Assembly: GCF_048771995.1 (NCBI RefSeq)
Contig: NC_133030.1
Span: 36,359,501 to 36,423,500, forward strand
Direction of reading: 5' to 3'
DNA: 64,000 nucleotides
Source of the DNA: Taeniopygia guttata
Taxonomy: Eukaryota > Chordata > Aves > Passeriformes > Estrildidae
Part shown: positions 52,001-64,000 of the stretch, piece after piece
Layout: each line of letters opens with the position of its first letter
Numbering within the stretch: the stretch's first letter is position 1
Notes under the pieces: generated by a model
Databases searched by the model: none
What the model was told of the DNA's origin: nothing
Seen by the model: the letters and a program-made list of their open reading frames with translations, nothing else
Made by a program: the position numbers and the translations under genes

Positions 52001-54059
52001 AAAAAAGAAGGGATGACAGGAAAAATCAGAAGTGTGCTACTTTTCTGGCAGACGTCAGGGTGATTGAAATTCCTCAGTAGGACAAGAGTCTGAAAGTGTG
52101 ACGCTCCAGCTACAGGACACTGCAAGTGTGCTGCAGTGGGACTAGAGTGCATCAGAGTCATTGGCAAAAGGCCCACAGTAATGACCACATAAAAGGTTCC
52201 TCAGAAACATCTTCTCTAATGTGACTCAGTTGCTATGCCTAAATAGTCAAACAATATCCTTTTGAAGCACAGCAATATCTAAAAAGGTCACTTTCTAGTG
52301 TCTCACTGATACTGCGTTCCTTCGCATTGTCACTGATTATAGAATACTGTTTTACATCTAATGAACTATGGCATAAGCGGCTTTTTGTTTGGTTAGGTTT
52401 GTTCATTTTGGTTTTTGGTGGTGGTTATTTTTGGTTTTGATTTGTTTTTAATTTAAGTTTTGTGAACATGAATTTGGCCATATAAAAATTGACATTGTTC
52501 AGATTAACATCTTACTCCAAACAATTCAGAGTCGTCAGTTTAGTGGATTTGTACATACTGTTATTTGTCATTTCATTAACTTTTGCTGTCTTAGAAGTGA
52601 TTTTTTTTAATACATTCATGGTAAATTTTTAAAATATTTTCAGTGGTAGATGTACTCCTGAGGTGCAAACACCAATAGTGTGGACCTTAATATGAATTTC
52701 ATTTAATTTAATTGACATATACAGTATCTCTGTATTAATCCAAGTCACTGGGCAGTATTGAAATGTAGTTTTGAATGTTTGAGCAACAGGTTTAGATTTG
52801 TTACTTTGTACTCCACCGTCTCCCCCAAAATACTCAATCGAGTACTCAAAATACTCAATAACTTAGCTATAACCTTCTTTTCTTACTATCTTTGCAAATT
52901 CTTCTCAGTTCAATCTAACTTGACTATCAACAATTGTAGGATCTTTAAGCAATCTTTCTAGCATCCATTATATCTTATCATTAATAATTTTCACAGCAAA
53001 TCAGTATAAGGTAAATTTGCTATGTAGAATAGAATAGAGTTATTTTTTCAAACAGATCTCAATGGGGATATTGTATCTTCAATACTGACAGCTCAAAAGA
53101 CAATGAAGCAGAATTTAAAACAAGTGCTGTGTCTTGGCCTTGCTGTATATTACTAACAATAACACCAGAGCTGAGGAAACAGCTCACTGTATTTCAGTGG
53201 GGTTGTTTGTGGAGCGAGCTACTGTCAATGTAATGGCAGCAGTGTCAAATTCATGGGTTATTTTTACACTGTGCTACATTGTTATGTTAAATGCAGTAAA
53301 ATTCCATCAAGATTACTTTCATAGGAGTATGCAGAATTAAGTACTCTCCAAAGCCAAAGCGTGTTTAAATTCACCTTTTTTTATCTCTTGTAACAGCCTA
53401 GTACACTATCTGAAACAGAAGAAATCACATTTCCAGGCTGCCAGTTCAGTCTATATATATAGGTGGGCATCTCTCTGCTGGTCTCACAATGGTTTTGATA
53501 CAGTTGTTTGGCATTAGTAAGTCTGCTAGAAGTCACACTGTCAAAAAAAATAATGGGATTTTAATATATTCTCATCTCCTTCTGGCTGTCCACCTGGCTT
53601 GTGGTTTTCTGACATTGCTTTCAGAATTGGACCAACGCTTGTCTGAACAGTGCTGTCATGGCCAGGATGGCCTGCTCTGCATTATCCAGTTTGTGCAAGA
53701 CAGCAGGGTGCTGTCCCAAGCAGAGAAGCTACTACATTAATATACAAGGCTCTAGAGTTTACAGATCACTATTTCTAGGGGAGAATGCGGAGTGCCATTT
53801 TCTCATCTATAACCTTTATACTTTGAAGGTTAAGAGTCTGCCCAAAATGTATCATATTTGGAGCAGGAATATTTATAAAAAGAGCAACCAAATCAAACAA
53901 GACTACTTTTTTTTTAAAAGACCTAAGCCAAAAATCATTCACTGATATAAGTTAATGAACTTTATAGGTCTTTGTAAAGAAAGTGTGAGTACAGAGCATA
54001 CCTTATGAACAATCCCAAAACATAGATTCTTGCAATACTCTCTGCCTCACAGACATTCA

Positions 54060-54106
54060 CGCACACACACCACACACACACACACACACACACCACACAC
54101 ACACAA
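54060..54106. repeat. (CA)n microsatellite, interrupted
   Basis: About 47 bp of CA dinucleotides with two CC interruptions. Confidence 0.97.
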
Positions 54107-54509
54107 AAGGACATGTTTGGGTTTGTGTATTACCAATCGTGTCCTTTCTAACTCAGGCCTTTTGAAATTACTCAGTTCACAGCTAGAGACTATTTCCATA
54201 CAGACCACATTTGATCAATGAGGCCAGCTCACATTAGTCACAGTTCTTTCAAGAAAAACTTTGATACAGGCCATCTGTTGGAGTCTAGTAAGACTATACA
54301 CACATGCAGGCTAAAGCATTAAGCAAAGTATCGGAAGAGAGATTAAGAACACAAAAACAGGCTGTGTTCTGAATTAGTTCCTCTAATCTGCTCATAAGTG
54401 ATTTGACATCAATAAAAGCAAAACCAGGGAGATTTGCTCTCCACCGTTTCTCAGATAAAATTTAGATTCAGATCCTGCAATTTTTTCCAAATAGTCAATA
54501 AAATGGACC

Positions 54510-54526
54510 TTTTTTTTTTTTTTTTT
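54510..54526. repeat. Poly-T run of 17
   Basis: Uninterrupted T run; no retro-insert body is identifiable next to it. Confidence 0.9.
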
Positions 54527-57182
54527 AAGTACAACGTTAAAGGCATGTTGTCTTTGTTAAAAAAGACTGGAAATCCCCAGCTTCATGCCTTTAATTTCCT
54601 TCCAAGCTAATATAAGTGAAGGCGGATGTGAACTGCAGCATGCTTCGTAGAAGTCACCTTCCTGTCTTCCTGTGGCAGGCACTCTTCATAAAAGTCATGA
54701 CCCAGATAACAGTCTCCAGGTTCCTGTGAACCCTGGCAATTTATATGTCATCTTACAGTGAGAAGCCTGCTCATCTTGGTCTGCTATATGTTTTTAGAAA
54801 AAGTATGCCATGTCTGGAAGCTTGTGGGAGGTGGAGAGCGGAATGAACAAAGGAACTTTTTATGTGGACCATGTTCTGTAAATTTCTGTGTTGGACCTTC
54901 TGTAAGACAGGCTTCTAGACCTCCACAGCTGAGTCAACAGTGCACATGCTGCACGTGCATGTCCAGGAGGGAGATCAAAAAACCAGAGTTTCCAGCCTTT
55001 AGTACACAACAGGTGGAATGCTGCCAGTAACCTGGGAGACACTCTTACATCTTATGTAAAAACTTACGGGAGAATTTGGGTGTGAAAGTGCTTATGTGCA
55101 AAGTATAAAAGCAGAGAGTAAACAGATATTGGATTTTTCCCTTTCAGTCCTCAAAGCTTCTGCAAGCAGCTTATGACATTTCAATTGGAATCACCCTGAG
55201 TATTCCTATCAAAACTTTCACCATAATCAGGTCATTTCTGAACAGTGCATTGTGAGTGCTCAATTTTGAATTGCAAGATAAATGGGTAGGTTGTGAATAT
55301 GCATAGGAGCCACAGGGGCAAGGTTCTGTTCTGTCTGGAACTTGCTCTTGAAATCAAGCTCATTATTTTCTGTGAATGTTTCTCAACCAGTGAAAAGTCT
55401 GATTAGTGCAATATTTTGGACAAGAAGAATTAAAATAATATAAATGCACTGAACAGATGTTCTATGTAAATTTTGATCATTACTCCTGTATGGCATTGTT
55501 TCTTTGTAATGTGATCATAGTTTACTGTGGAAATGCTTCTTTTTTGTTCCTGTCTTCCAGATGCCAGTACCTGCAATGAAATGAGCTAGATGCTTGGTTG
55601 TCATCCTTGACATTTTTTGTTCAAATAAAACTCGACATCTTACCTTTAGGTTGTATTTGTTACATAGGACAGCTGGTGGAATAAAAGGGAAAATTGGTTG
55701 GAGAGATACAGTGTCAAGAAGTGGGCTGTAGAATTATGCTTTTAGCATAAGATTTCCCAACATTTTAAAAAGTTATATGTCATGGAAGGTACATAACAAT
55801 AATCTAACTTGAAGGGAGAAAGAGAGAGAAAGAAAAACAACATGGAAAAATTATCTAAGCAACAGCTGTGGCTTGGGTAGCTAGGAAGATTTAGATCTAT
55901 AAAGGTTACAAATCCTTTAAACAAATGGTGGGGATATCTTCTCAGCTGTATAAATACACCCACTTTTTCAGCCTGTTTCTTCCACTCATAAGTTAATTTT
56001 TTTATGTGTCTTGCATCTTAGTAAAACAAGACGTCATATATTACTGCTTCTATTTTTCTCAATTATGTTTCTTTCTTTCTCCTTGGGTATCTACTGTTAC
56101 ACTCTCATTGAGGAAGGCAACAAGGGAAAAAAGTACTGGACTTGGCACCATTAGAGTAAGATTCTTAATTAAGTATTTCTCCAACATAATTGGCAACACT
56201 GGAAATAAACTAAGGCTGATTCAGAAAGGGGACTTTATCTGGATAGATTAAACCACTGCACCATCTCAGATACAAAAATAAATTCTTAATATATCCACTG
56301 TATTTCAAAAGCAAGCAAATACCTAGTGAATAAAAATACAGAGAGTTCAGTACTGACACCAGTTTCTATTCTGTCAGAAAAAGGATATTAAATGCGATCA
56401 CTGCTGCTGAAATGAGCTGTCGTCCCCTGTGCTTTTAGTACATGCCCAAAGAATGAGCAGCTATAGTTTTGCTTTTCTCCTTGCCTCCTCCATACCCCCA
56501 TACAGTCATTTATCAGTGCTAATACTCATTTTAGTGAATTTCCCGAGCTCATATGGCAGCTACTTTACCAAGACCAAGTTTTCTATGTATTCAGATGAGG
56601 ATGGACTGGTTCAGAGAGTTCAGGTAGTTTCATAAATTCTCTACAAAGCTATAAATCATATTCCTTGATAGCAGTCAGTCACAGTATGCTTGATAATAGG
56701 AGAGACACGGTATGCTTTGCTCTATTAAGATTTCCCAAGTGGCATGATAAATTTCATACTCTACAATAGAAATACACAGATAATTTGCACCTCTTGGTTG
56801 CTTTTATTTGGTCATCTCACTTCTTGCCTGAATGGCTTTGAGCAGATGCCTGAATGACAGCATCATATTTCAGGCACTAGCATCAGACATTCAGCGGTCT
56901 CAAGCACTCTTTAGCCTTAGAGTCATCTTTTATGGAATGAAGCTTAGAATCACCTTCAACTTTGCATCCATTGAATTGTTCAATATCAGTATCTTGATAA
57001 TTAGACAGAAACTTATATAATTATGTGTCAGGACAAGATCTCCAAAAAATTCCAGCTGATTTGGAGCACCTGTTCTCTTCTTAAATTACCATTTTTGTCC
57101 TAGTGCACTTATGCTTTTCAAATGCATGCCTACTTTCTCTGTAATAATAGAGTCCATGTATTTTAGGGCAAGAATCTAAGGG

Positions 57183-57199
57183 AAAAAAAAAAAAAAAAA
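57183..57199. repeat. Poly-A run of 17
   Basis: Uninterrupted A run without a recognisable source element. Confidence 0.9.
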
Positions 57200-57559
57200 G
57201 ATAGTTCTTACAAGCATGTAAAATATTTTAAATCTTTGGTTTCACTATTTATTATGAAATATGAATTTATAGGAACTTTCTGACAATAAAGAGATGCATC
57301 TTATTTTGATTCCAACTATAATTCTTGACAAAACTATGATAGATGTAAAGTGAATAAAATATGGTTTTAAGAGATAAATTTATATAAATATAAGATTGTA
57401 AGGCCCATTACACAGCTAGCTTTCTGTATTACTATATTTGCTTTACCTTTCAAGGTTTTCTTAGTGAGGTGGCCCCTATTAGAAGAGACTGAGGGTTATC
57501 TTGGACATAGTTGATTTCAGACAGTTCCAAAATAGTCCCATGCTGCCCAACACAAAAGG

Positions 57560-58662
57560 TAAAAAATGCACCTGTGAGAGACAGGAGTTTATCAGGATAT
57601 CCTCTTAGGCAAACTCAGTAAGTACATATTTGATGAGTGGAGAGGGAGGTGGATTGAGAACTGCCTGAATGGCAGATCCCTGAGGGTTACAATCAGTGGC
57701 ACAGGCTCTAGTTGGAAGCTTGTAACTAGCAGTGTCCCCCAGTGCTCAATATTGTGTCCAGTCTTGTTTAATTTATTCATCAATGCCTTGGATGAAGGTG
57801 CAGATTCCTCCTCAGCAAGGTCACTGGTGACACCAATCTGGGAGGAGCGGTCAGTACCCCAGAGGGCTGTGCAGCCCTGCAGAAGGACCTCGACAGGTTG
57901 GAGAGATGGGCAGAGAATTTTCTGAAATTCAACAAAGGCAGATGCAGGATCCTGTACCTGGGACCCTGCACCAGTACAGGCTCATGGCTGATCTTCTGGA
58001 AAGCAGCTCTGTGGAGAAAGACCCGGGGGACCTGGTGAACAACAAACTATCCTTGGGCCAGCAGTGTGCCCTGAAGGCCAAGAAAGCCAATGCTATCTTG
58101 GGGTACATTTAGAAGAACATTGCCAGCAGGTTGAGGGAGGTGATCCTGCCCCTGGTAAGGCCACATCTGGAGTGCTGTGTCCAGTTCTGGGTTCCTCAGG
58201 CCATGCAGCTCCTGGAGTGAGCACAATTGGGTTCTCAAAGATGATATAGGGACTGAAACATCTCTTTTATCAGGCAAGGCTCAGAGAATTGAGACTGTTC
58301 AACTAAAAGAATATAAAAATGAGATAGGACCTCATCAATGACTGTGTGTCTGAAGGGAGAGTGTCAAGAGGTTGGATCCAGGCTCTTCTCAGTGGTGCCA
58401 AGCAATAGGAAAAGAGACAATGGGCAGAAACTGATGAAAATTCCATCTGAATTTGAGGCAGAACTTTTTTACTGTGTGGGTGACCAATCAATGGAACAGA
58501 TTGACTAGATAGGTTCTGGAGTATCCCTCACCAAAGAAATTCAAGAATCATTTGGAGAAAATGGTCTGCAGTGTTCTGTAAGAATACCCTGGTTGAATAC
58601 GGAGATTGTACCAGATGACCCACTCTGGTCTTTTCTGACTGGAAATATTCTGTGTTTCTGTG
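57560..58662 (+). mobile_element. CR1: CR1 LINE 3' half with intact 3' tail
   Basis: A 5'-truncated plus-strand CR1. It begins within the RT domain ('gtggattgagaactgcctg', 'cacaggctctagttgg', 'gtccagtcttgtttaattta', then the stretch encoding the family's FADDT catalytic block, here mutated). It continues through the ORF2 C-terminus ('gacaggttggagagatggg', 'aattcaacaaaggcag', 'tgccagcaggttgagg', 'gaggtgatcctgcccct', 'tgctgtgtccagttctggg') into the 3' UTR. The end at 58647-58662 is attctgtgtttctgtg, two copies of the CR1 terminal octamer. A small deletion of about 100 bp seems to remove sequence near 58210-58240. Frames are broken; it is not active. Confidence 0.93.
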
Positions 58663-58679
58663 AGCAAAACAGTGGGACA

Positions 58680-59195
58680 AAGAGCCCTGTAATACACCAA
58701 GGTCAGTAAAGAAAGATGGGGAGAAGGAGTGAAGAAGCTACTACCAACATCAGACAAAGACTTCACCACAGTCTGTAGATAATATAGTGGTGAAGCAAGT
58801 TCTCCTCCTGTATCCAGTGGATGACCCTGTGCTGCAGCAGGAGGCAATGTCTGAAAGAAATTACAGCCCATGGAAAACCCAAATTAGAGTTGCATCCTGA
58901 GAGCAAATGCAGCCTGTAGAGAGAAGGCTAGGCTGGAGAAGATATTCTGACAAGACCTATTGGTTCCCAGCATCCTATTGGGGATTAACACTAAATCTTT
59001 TCAGAAGAAACCTGCTCCTGATGAATTGTAGTCCATGGAGAAGACCCATGTTGGAGCAGAGAAAATGTGTGAGGTAGGAAGTGTGGAAGCAATGTGATGG
59101 TTTGAACTGACCACATAGCCCACTCCTCATTCCTCCTGTAGTGCTCAGGGTGGCAAGAAGATAGAAGAGACCTGAACAAAGTTAGTCCATGCAGA
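58680..59195. mobile_element. Degraded LTR-like repeat (probably avian ERVL-type)
   Basis: It is moderately GC-rich compared with flanks and carries internally repeated phrases of the type 'cagcccatggaaaaccc', 'gtagtccatggagaagaccc' and 'gttggagcagagaaaa'. These resemble the 'cagcccatggagaggacccacgctggagcagg' style of a common avian LTR family recalled from memory. A tgtgatggttt motif near 59095 resembles an avian LTR start. Ends, orientation and duplication are not visible. An unrelated middle repeat is possible. Confidence 0.42.
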
Positions 59196-62100
59196 CTTTA
59201 GCTAAATAAGGAAAATCCTTTTTTTTATTCCTGAGACATGTAGGTATTGATGAGATTAGAATGAATCTGAATATGAACTTCCAACATTGCACAGAAATAG
59301 GACGGAGGCCCCCAATTTTTTTCTATTTTACTAATTTCTTTTGCACTTTTTGGGTTAGATAAATTAAAATTACTACAGAAAGGGTATTGTAGCTATTCTG
59401 AAACAGAAATGATGGAAAAATCACATCAGAAAATTTATAAATAAACAAAATTGCCTAAGAACCTGAATGTCTGTGCTAGTATAAGCAGTAAACTCAACAT
59501 AAAATTCTGTTTGTATACAATCATAATTGTTTTTAGAAAAAAGCAGCATTTTAAGGAAAATTATCAATGGGAATATCCACTTTTTTTATTTCTTTATATG
59601 TCCCTGTGTTAGTTGGATAGCATCTTCTGATGTTAAAAGGAAACCAGGAGCTAAGTAATAAGTATATATATATTCACACATTCAACTTTATGAACAAGTA
59701 GAAATGCTTTTGAAAAAAGGATGCAAAACATGAAAATGTTTAACCCTGATGTAGCACCAACCACTGCAACTTGAATTTATCTTTTATGTTTCAAGGGAAC
59801 TCTTCCATTTACGGAGAGTGTTCTAAATAAGTGAAATCCTTGAGTCACGGCATCATTCTATTATCTCATTATCTGAACTGTTTTCTCAGAGTTAGAAACA
59901 AGGTATCAGGCCTGCAAAATCTGTAAAATTCCCAACTTCTTTTTCTTTCACTTTGAAAAAATATACTTTAAACAATAAGAAAGGAAATTATCATGTCCAG
60001 TTATATTTTGAAGTTCACTCTGATATTGTTTTAGACAATGGCCTTGAAACTCTATGTTTTTATGGGGGAATAGTAGCAGCGTTTCTAAAATTGGTGATGG
60101 TAGAATATTCTTTCCAATACCAATACTATTAAGGCTTATCACCAGTGTGTGCTCACCATGACTTAGTTTGGCTTTTCCGAATGCTCAACATATGTTATAA
60201 TGAACTCCAGATATCTTATCTAGCTTAGAATATATTATGTCCTTATATTAAATCGGATCTGCTAGACAGCTGTCTATTCACAATAAGTAATGTAATTCAA
60301 TAATTCTTAGATCTTACTCTCTTTCAGGCTATTGTTTCTTCCACTGATCTGTCAGGGAAAAATAATAAAAAATCTAACTAGCTGGCAATTCTCTCAATAA
60401 AAATGTTTGCAGTGGTGGAAGCCATCAGTGAAACAAGTTGAAGAGAATTTCTTATTCACAACCAGTCTCCATGGGGGACTATTGCACTGGAGAGACTGCT
60501 AGTTACTTGTGTAATTTAAGTTAACATCAGAAACAGGGGAATGCACAGAGGAAAGAAAATTTCCTTCCGTGTGCCTTCATAATAGACATATTATAGTGAA
60601 AACTAAGACTATGATATCTAAAATGACTTTGTCTTCATCATTATTTGCTTTGGGAATGATCAATGTACATAACAGCAAGTTCCTAGAATGTATTTATCTG
60701 GTCATAAATGCCCACGGAACTATGCAGATTCATGAAAAATCAAGATATGGTCCTGTAGAGTATTCATTTATGAAGCACTCAAATTTTACATATGTATTCT
60801 CCTGGTATTTCCTTTATAACAGAACAAACCATAAAACAAAGAAATTATGCAATCAGAGGTGATATATATTTGCTGAAAAACAAAACATGTGCAAGTACAA
60901 ACACAGAATTTTTTTTTAATAAGGATGTAAAATTTATTTGCAGGAAGAGACCAGGAGTTAGTAAGAGTGAGAATGCATTATCTGTTTCCAATTAAACAGA
61001 CACAGAATTGGAAAGAAGGACTAGAAGCTGATGTCATTATAAAAAGTGAACAAGCCTCATCTGTGTACTCAGTGTTACTCTTTGGCTGTAATTTTTTGTT
61101 TCTACCTGTCTGTCCTTTTTTCTCTTTTGAACATTAACATGAAGTATTGATGAAAGATGTGAAAAAATTGTTCTTTCACTTCATCTCACTTTTTCAGTTT
61201 GCCATATGAGGTACAAGTATATTTGGGGGTGAAAAAAATATACATTTTCATTAAAAGTATAGGATATTTTTTCATTGCAATTGAGAAAGAGGCAATGCAA
61301 TCCAGATGAAATTGTGTAACCAATGGTGGGTAGGAATTACAAGAAAAATATATTTTCAGAAAAACTCAAGAAAGAACCCATTAGGGTAAATCTAAAATTT
61401 ATATAAAATTTATATAAAAAAAAATTCATAATAATCCTTTCCATATGCAGTTTTTTTTTTCCCATGGATTCATAAAAGAGAACAGTTTGCATTCTGCAAG
61501 CAAGGTGATTAGACTCTTCTATGCCACTGAAAACAATGATGCCTGTATAATCAAAGCTATAATAAGCCAAACTATGAGTATGAGTAATAATGTCCCTGAA
61601 TCTCACTGGAATGCATACTCAGATGCCTTTTTTGCAGTAAAAAATATGCTGTAAAGGGAAGAATCTACAATAAGTGGGTAGATTTAAACTACAGTTTAAT
61701 CTTCAAAAAATCTAATGACCGCTGGGAAATGTTGCAAGACTGATCTCCTTCTGCAGGCATTTCCTCATTCATAAATCTATTTTAATTATGGTTCATGGGC
61801 AAAAGTGCAAACTTGGCCCTGATCCACAGCCGTGCTCAGTGCTGTCACTTTGGGAGTTCATGGAAAGATCAAGGATAGTAACTGTAGCAACTAAATATTT
61901 GGTCATTATTATTCCTTCAGTACCCTATGGTTACTCTCAGCATCATTAATAAGTGAATTTAGTCATTGTTAGCTTACCATTTCTGCTCCTTTTACTCTCA
62001 ATAGCTCTTTCTCTTTTTCCTTAGGGAACTTTACCTCTTTTTCTTTAGGAAACTGCCCTTTACTATTCTTTATTAGATTTTTAAACAAAATGGGTGAAAA

Positions 62101-62504
62101 CCAAATTGCCTACTGGGTCTGAAGTACAATTATTGCTTAACACTGAAAATGTAATGTCATTAATTGGTCTGGTTGCTTTCAGAAATCAACAGGATTTACT
62201 AACAATTCACCTTTTTTTGAATGTACCATTTTGTAAGGTTAAAGATAAAACTTGTTACTGCCATATCATTATATTCCACATAATATGCTTTATGTGGAAT
62301 GAATTTCCTATTGAAACTTATGGTTAGAAACATTATTTTTCTTAAATAATTGACAAATCTGAATGCATACACCGAGCCCCATAAATATGCCACATTTTTT
62401 TGCCTGACAAAATATGGATTTTAACAATAGTACTTTCAAATGTTATTTAAAAGACTTTGTGAATAAGCTATCTTTATCTTTACCAGCTGTAGGAAGTTTA
62501 GCAA
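59196..62504. other. Unique AT-rich non-coding DNA
   Basis: I see no gene or named repeat. Short overlapping frames at 60569-60995 (97 and 67 codons) and 61337-61654 (opposite strands) lack any domain or splice support. Confidence 0.5.
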
Positions 62505-63078
62505 GGGTGAATGCTGCATTCTGTGATGGAGCACTCCTGGATGTATATTCAGACTGGGGAATGTCAGGCTGGAGAGAAGTGCTGAGGAGGGCGACCTGGG
62601 AGTCCTAGCTGATAGCAAGTTGAATATGAGTCAGCAGTAACCAGCAGCCAGAAATACAAGTAGACCCAAGCAGCCAGCCCGGTCCTGAACTGCATCAGAC
62701 ACAGCATCACCAAACAGCTGGGGGAGGTGATTGCCCCATTCTACTCCCAGCCTCTTGAGGCTTGGTCTTACCTCAAGTCCCAAGCACAGTTTTGACCACC
62801 AGAACATAAGAAGGACATTAAGCTATTAGAGAGCATCCAAAGGAGGGCTATAAAGATGATGAAGAGCCTCATGAGGTGTGATTCCTTCTGTTCAGTCTGG
62901 AGAAGAGGAGACTGAGGGCAGACCTCACTGCAGTTACAACCTTCTCATGAAGGGAAGAGGAGGGGCAAACACTGAACTGTTCTTTGTGGTGACAGTGACA
63001 GGACTGAGAGCCAGCAGCTGGACTTGATGATCCTTGGGAGTCCTTTGTAACTCAGGATATTCTATGATTTATCATCAG
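62505..63078 (+). mobile_element. CR1: CR1 LINE 3' end
   Basis: Plus-strand CR1, diverged: 'gcgacctgggagtcctagct', 'agttgaatatgagtcagcag', 'agctgggggaggtgattg', 'aacataagaaggacatt', 'caaaggagggctataaag', 'gttcagtctggagaagagg' and 'gacttgatgatccttggg'. It ends with 'atattctatgatttatcat', a decayed version of the ATTCTATG tail. It is 5'-truncated and has a deletion in the 3' UTR. Confidence 0.9.
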
Positions 63079-64000
63079 TAATGTTTAAGTTCACCTGACT
63101 TCAGCCAATGGAGCTAAAAATCAGTCACTTTGAAGGCTAATGATTTGCTATCCTGTTCAAGTTGATGAGGAGATAAAGCATAGCCCATGATCTATCTTAC
63201 ATTTAAACCTTTTAGATACTCTTGAGAGATAGTTAGCAACTTGTTTGAAGCTACATCTCCGTGCTTTGTCTTAAATCCCTTACTCAGTACAGGGTTACAT
63301 TTTTTAATCTTGTGATCACATTTCTTGACCGATGTCTCAGCATTATTACACTCCTTTATTTGAAACTCAGGAGCAGACTACTTTTATCTCCAGTAACTGC
63401 TTGTTTTCTAAGCTGGATAGTAAATACCTAAACCATTGTAAAAGTCCTTATGAACATTATTTTAATTCAATATTTGTAATCTTTTTTCTAGAAACAAAAA
63501 TTTTTAAAAAGGTACTAAATAGTGCTTTTAAAGTAAGAGTAACTATAAAGTATAAATTAATCTACAAATCTTATTAAATTAAAAAACCCAATTATTCTAA
63601 TTGCTATCTCAATAGGTTGTTTTTCCTGAGAGCCAATAATGTATAAGCACAGAGGTTTAACTCAAGAAATAATACTTTGAAAATAAATAATTTTTGATGG
63701 GTAGCATGATGAACTTCTCATGTTGGCATCTTGAGGATGCCTATGTGCTCAGGAGGGTCTATGAAAAATATTTCTGTATGAAGAATTCTTAATTTATGTA
63801 GCTAAATCTACTTTTTAAATTTGGCATTTTAGAACAAAATGAGTGGACCCTTTTCCTTGTATATCATATTTTTGTAAATCTTAAAGCAGGCACTCTTCAT
63901 TTTTTTTCCAAATAAAGCAGACTGAAATCCAGTGGGAACAACCTGAAACTTTTCCATTTGTTTGCTTTTCATGAAAACTGTTGCCCTTAGACACAAGAGT
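63079..64000. other. Unique AT-rich non-coding DNA
   Basis: No gene or repeat is recognised. An 81-codon frame at 63332-63577 ends in very AT-rich sequence and has no support as a gene. Confidence 0.5.

Larger units (their letters stand above)
49064..57559. other. Unique non-coding DNA with simple repeats
   Basis: No gene is recognised. It contains the (CA)n tract at 54060-54106, poly-T at 54510, poly-A at 57183 and T/G-rich low-complexity stretches near 50512-50556 and 52382-52460. Acceptor-like 'tgttcctgtcttccag' at 55545-55560 is followed by an early stop and an AATAAA at about 55625, which could be a non-coding terminal exon but has no other support. The 99-codon minus-strand frame at 49760-50059 and 95-codon frame at 53658-53945 show no domain. 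Confidence 0.5.

Noticed and set aside
55545..55630. Strong acceptor-like tract followed by AATAAA
   Set aside because: The reading frame closes within a few codons, and without transcript data a non-coding terminal exon cannot be supported.
58548..58871. 107-codon minus-strand open frame
   Set aside because: Spans the antisense of a CR1 3' tail and the LTR-like repeat; no domain.
1..64000. Search for tRNA, rRNA, CRISPR arrays, bacterial-type operons or a novel multi-gene system
   Set aside because: I saw no tRNA-like box A/B pair, rRNA core sequence, spaced repeats or gene clusters; composition and repeats indicate an avian non-coding segment.

Overview
This 64 kb window looks like ordinary non-coding nuclear DNA from a bird. 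The evidence is a set of CR1 LINE fragments, some still ending in the CR1-type (ATTCTRTG)n 3' tail; a solo endogenous-retrovirus LTR; an AT-rich, strongly CpG-poor background; and no mammalian-type SINEs or L1. Nothing suggests bacterial, organellar or viral genomic DNA. A passerine or other neoavian bird is my guess; the sequence alone does not settle the species.

I recognise no protein-coding gene. The open frames of 60-150 codons match what chance gives in AT-rich DNA, or are shadows of repeats: the 262- and 249-codon frames at 48.3-49.1 kb are only a translated pentanucleotide array, and the 145-codon frame at 14.8-15.2 kb crosses two CR1 fragments. A few short open stretches sit behind good splice-acceptor-like sequence (8178-8330, 12359-12459, 16711-17102, 42720-42858). 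They are flagged as weak exon candidates, which would be consistent with a large intron, but none matches a protein I know.

Layout: 1-6.3 kb is unique AT-rich DNA with one CR1 tail (1.45 kb). 6.3-7.8 kb is a long CR1 ORF2 remnant with a large internal deletion. 10.2-10.6 kb is a CR1 3' fragment, followed by two back-to-back perfect stem-loops. 14.65-15.16 kb holds two opposed CR1 pieces. 15.35-16.0 kb is a solo LTR with a near-perfect 6-bp target duplication. 20.7-21.2 kb and 26.95-27.26 kb are much older LINE fragments; the second keeps a readable reverse-transcriptase motif A. 27.3-45.5 kb is an 18-kb stretch with only microsatellites and short local duplications. 45.5-46.1 kb has two opposed CR1 pieces. 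48.36-49.06 kb is a 708-bp (AGAGG)n array. 57.56-58.66 kb is a CR1 with an intact 3' tail, followed by an LTR-like degraded repeat to about 59.2 kb. 62.5-63.07 kb is another CR1 3' end.

No new biological system is apparent. The most checkable observations are the long uninterrupted purine array, the solo LTR, the ancient RT fragment, several perfect hairpins and the exon candidates.
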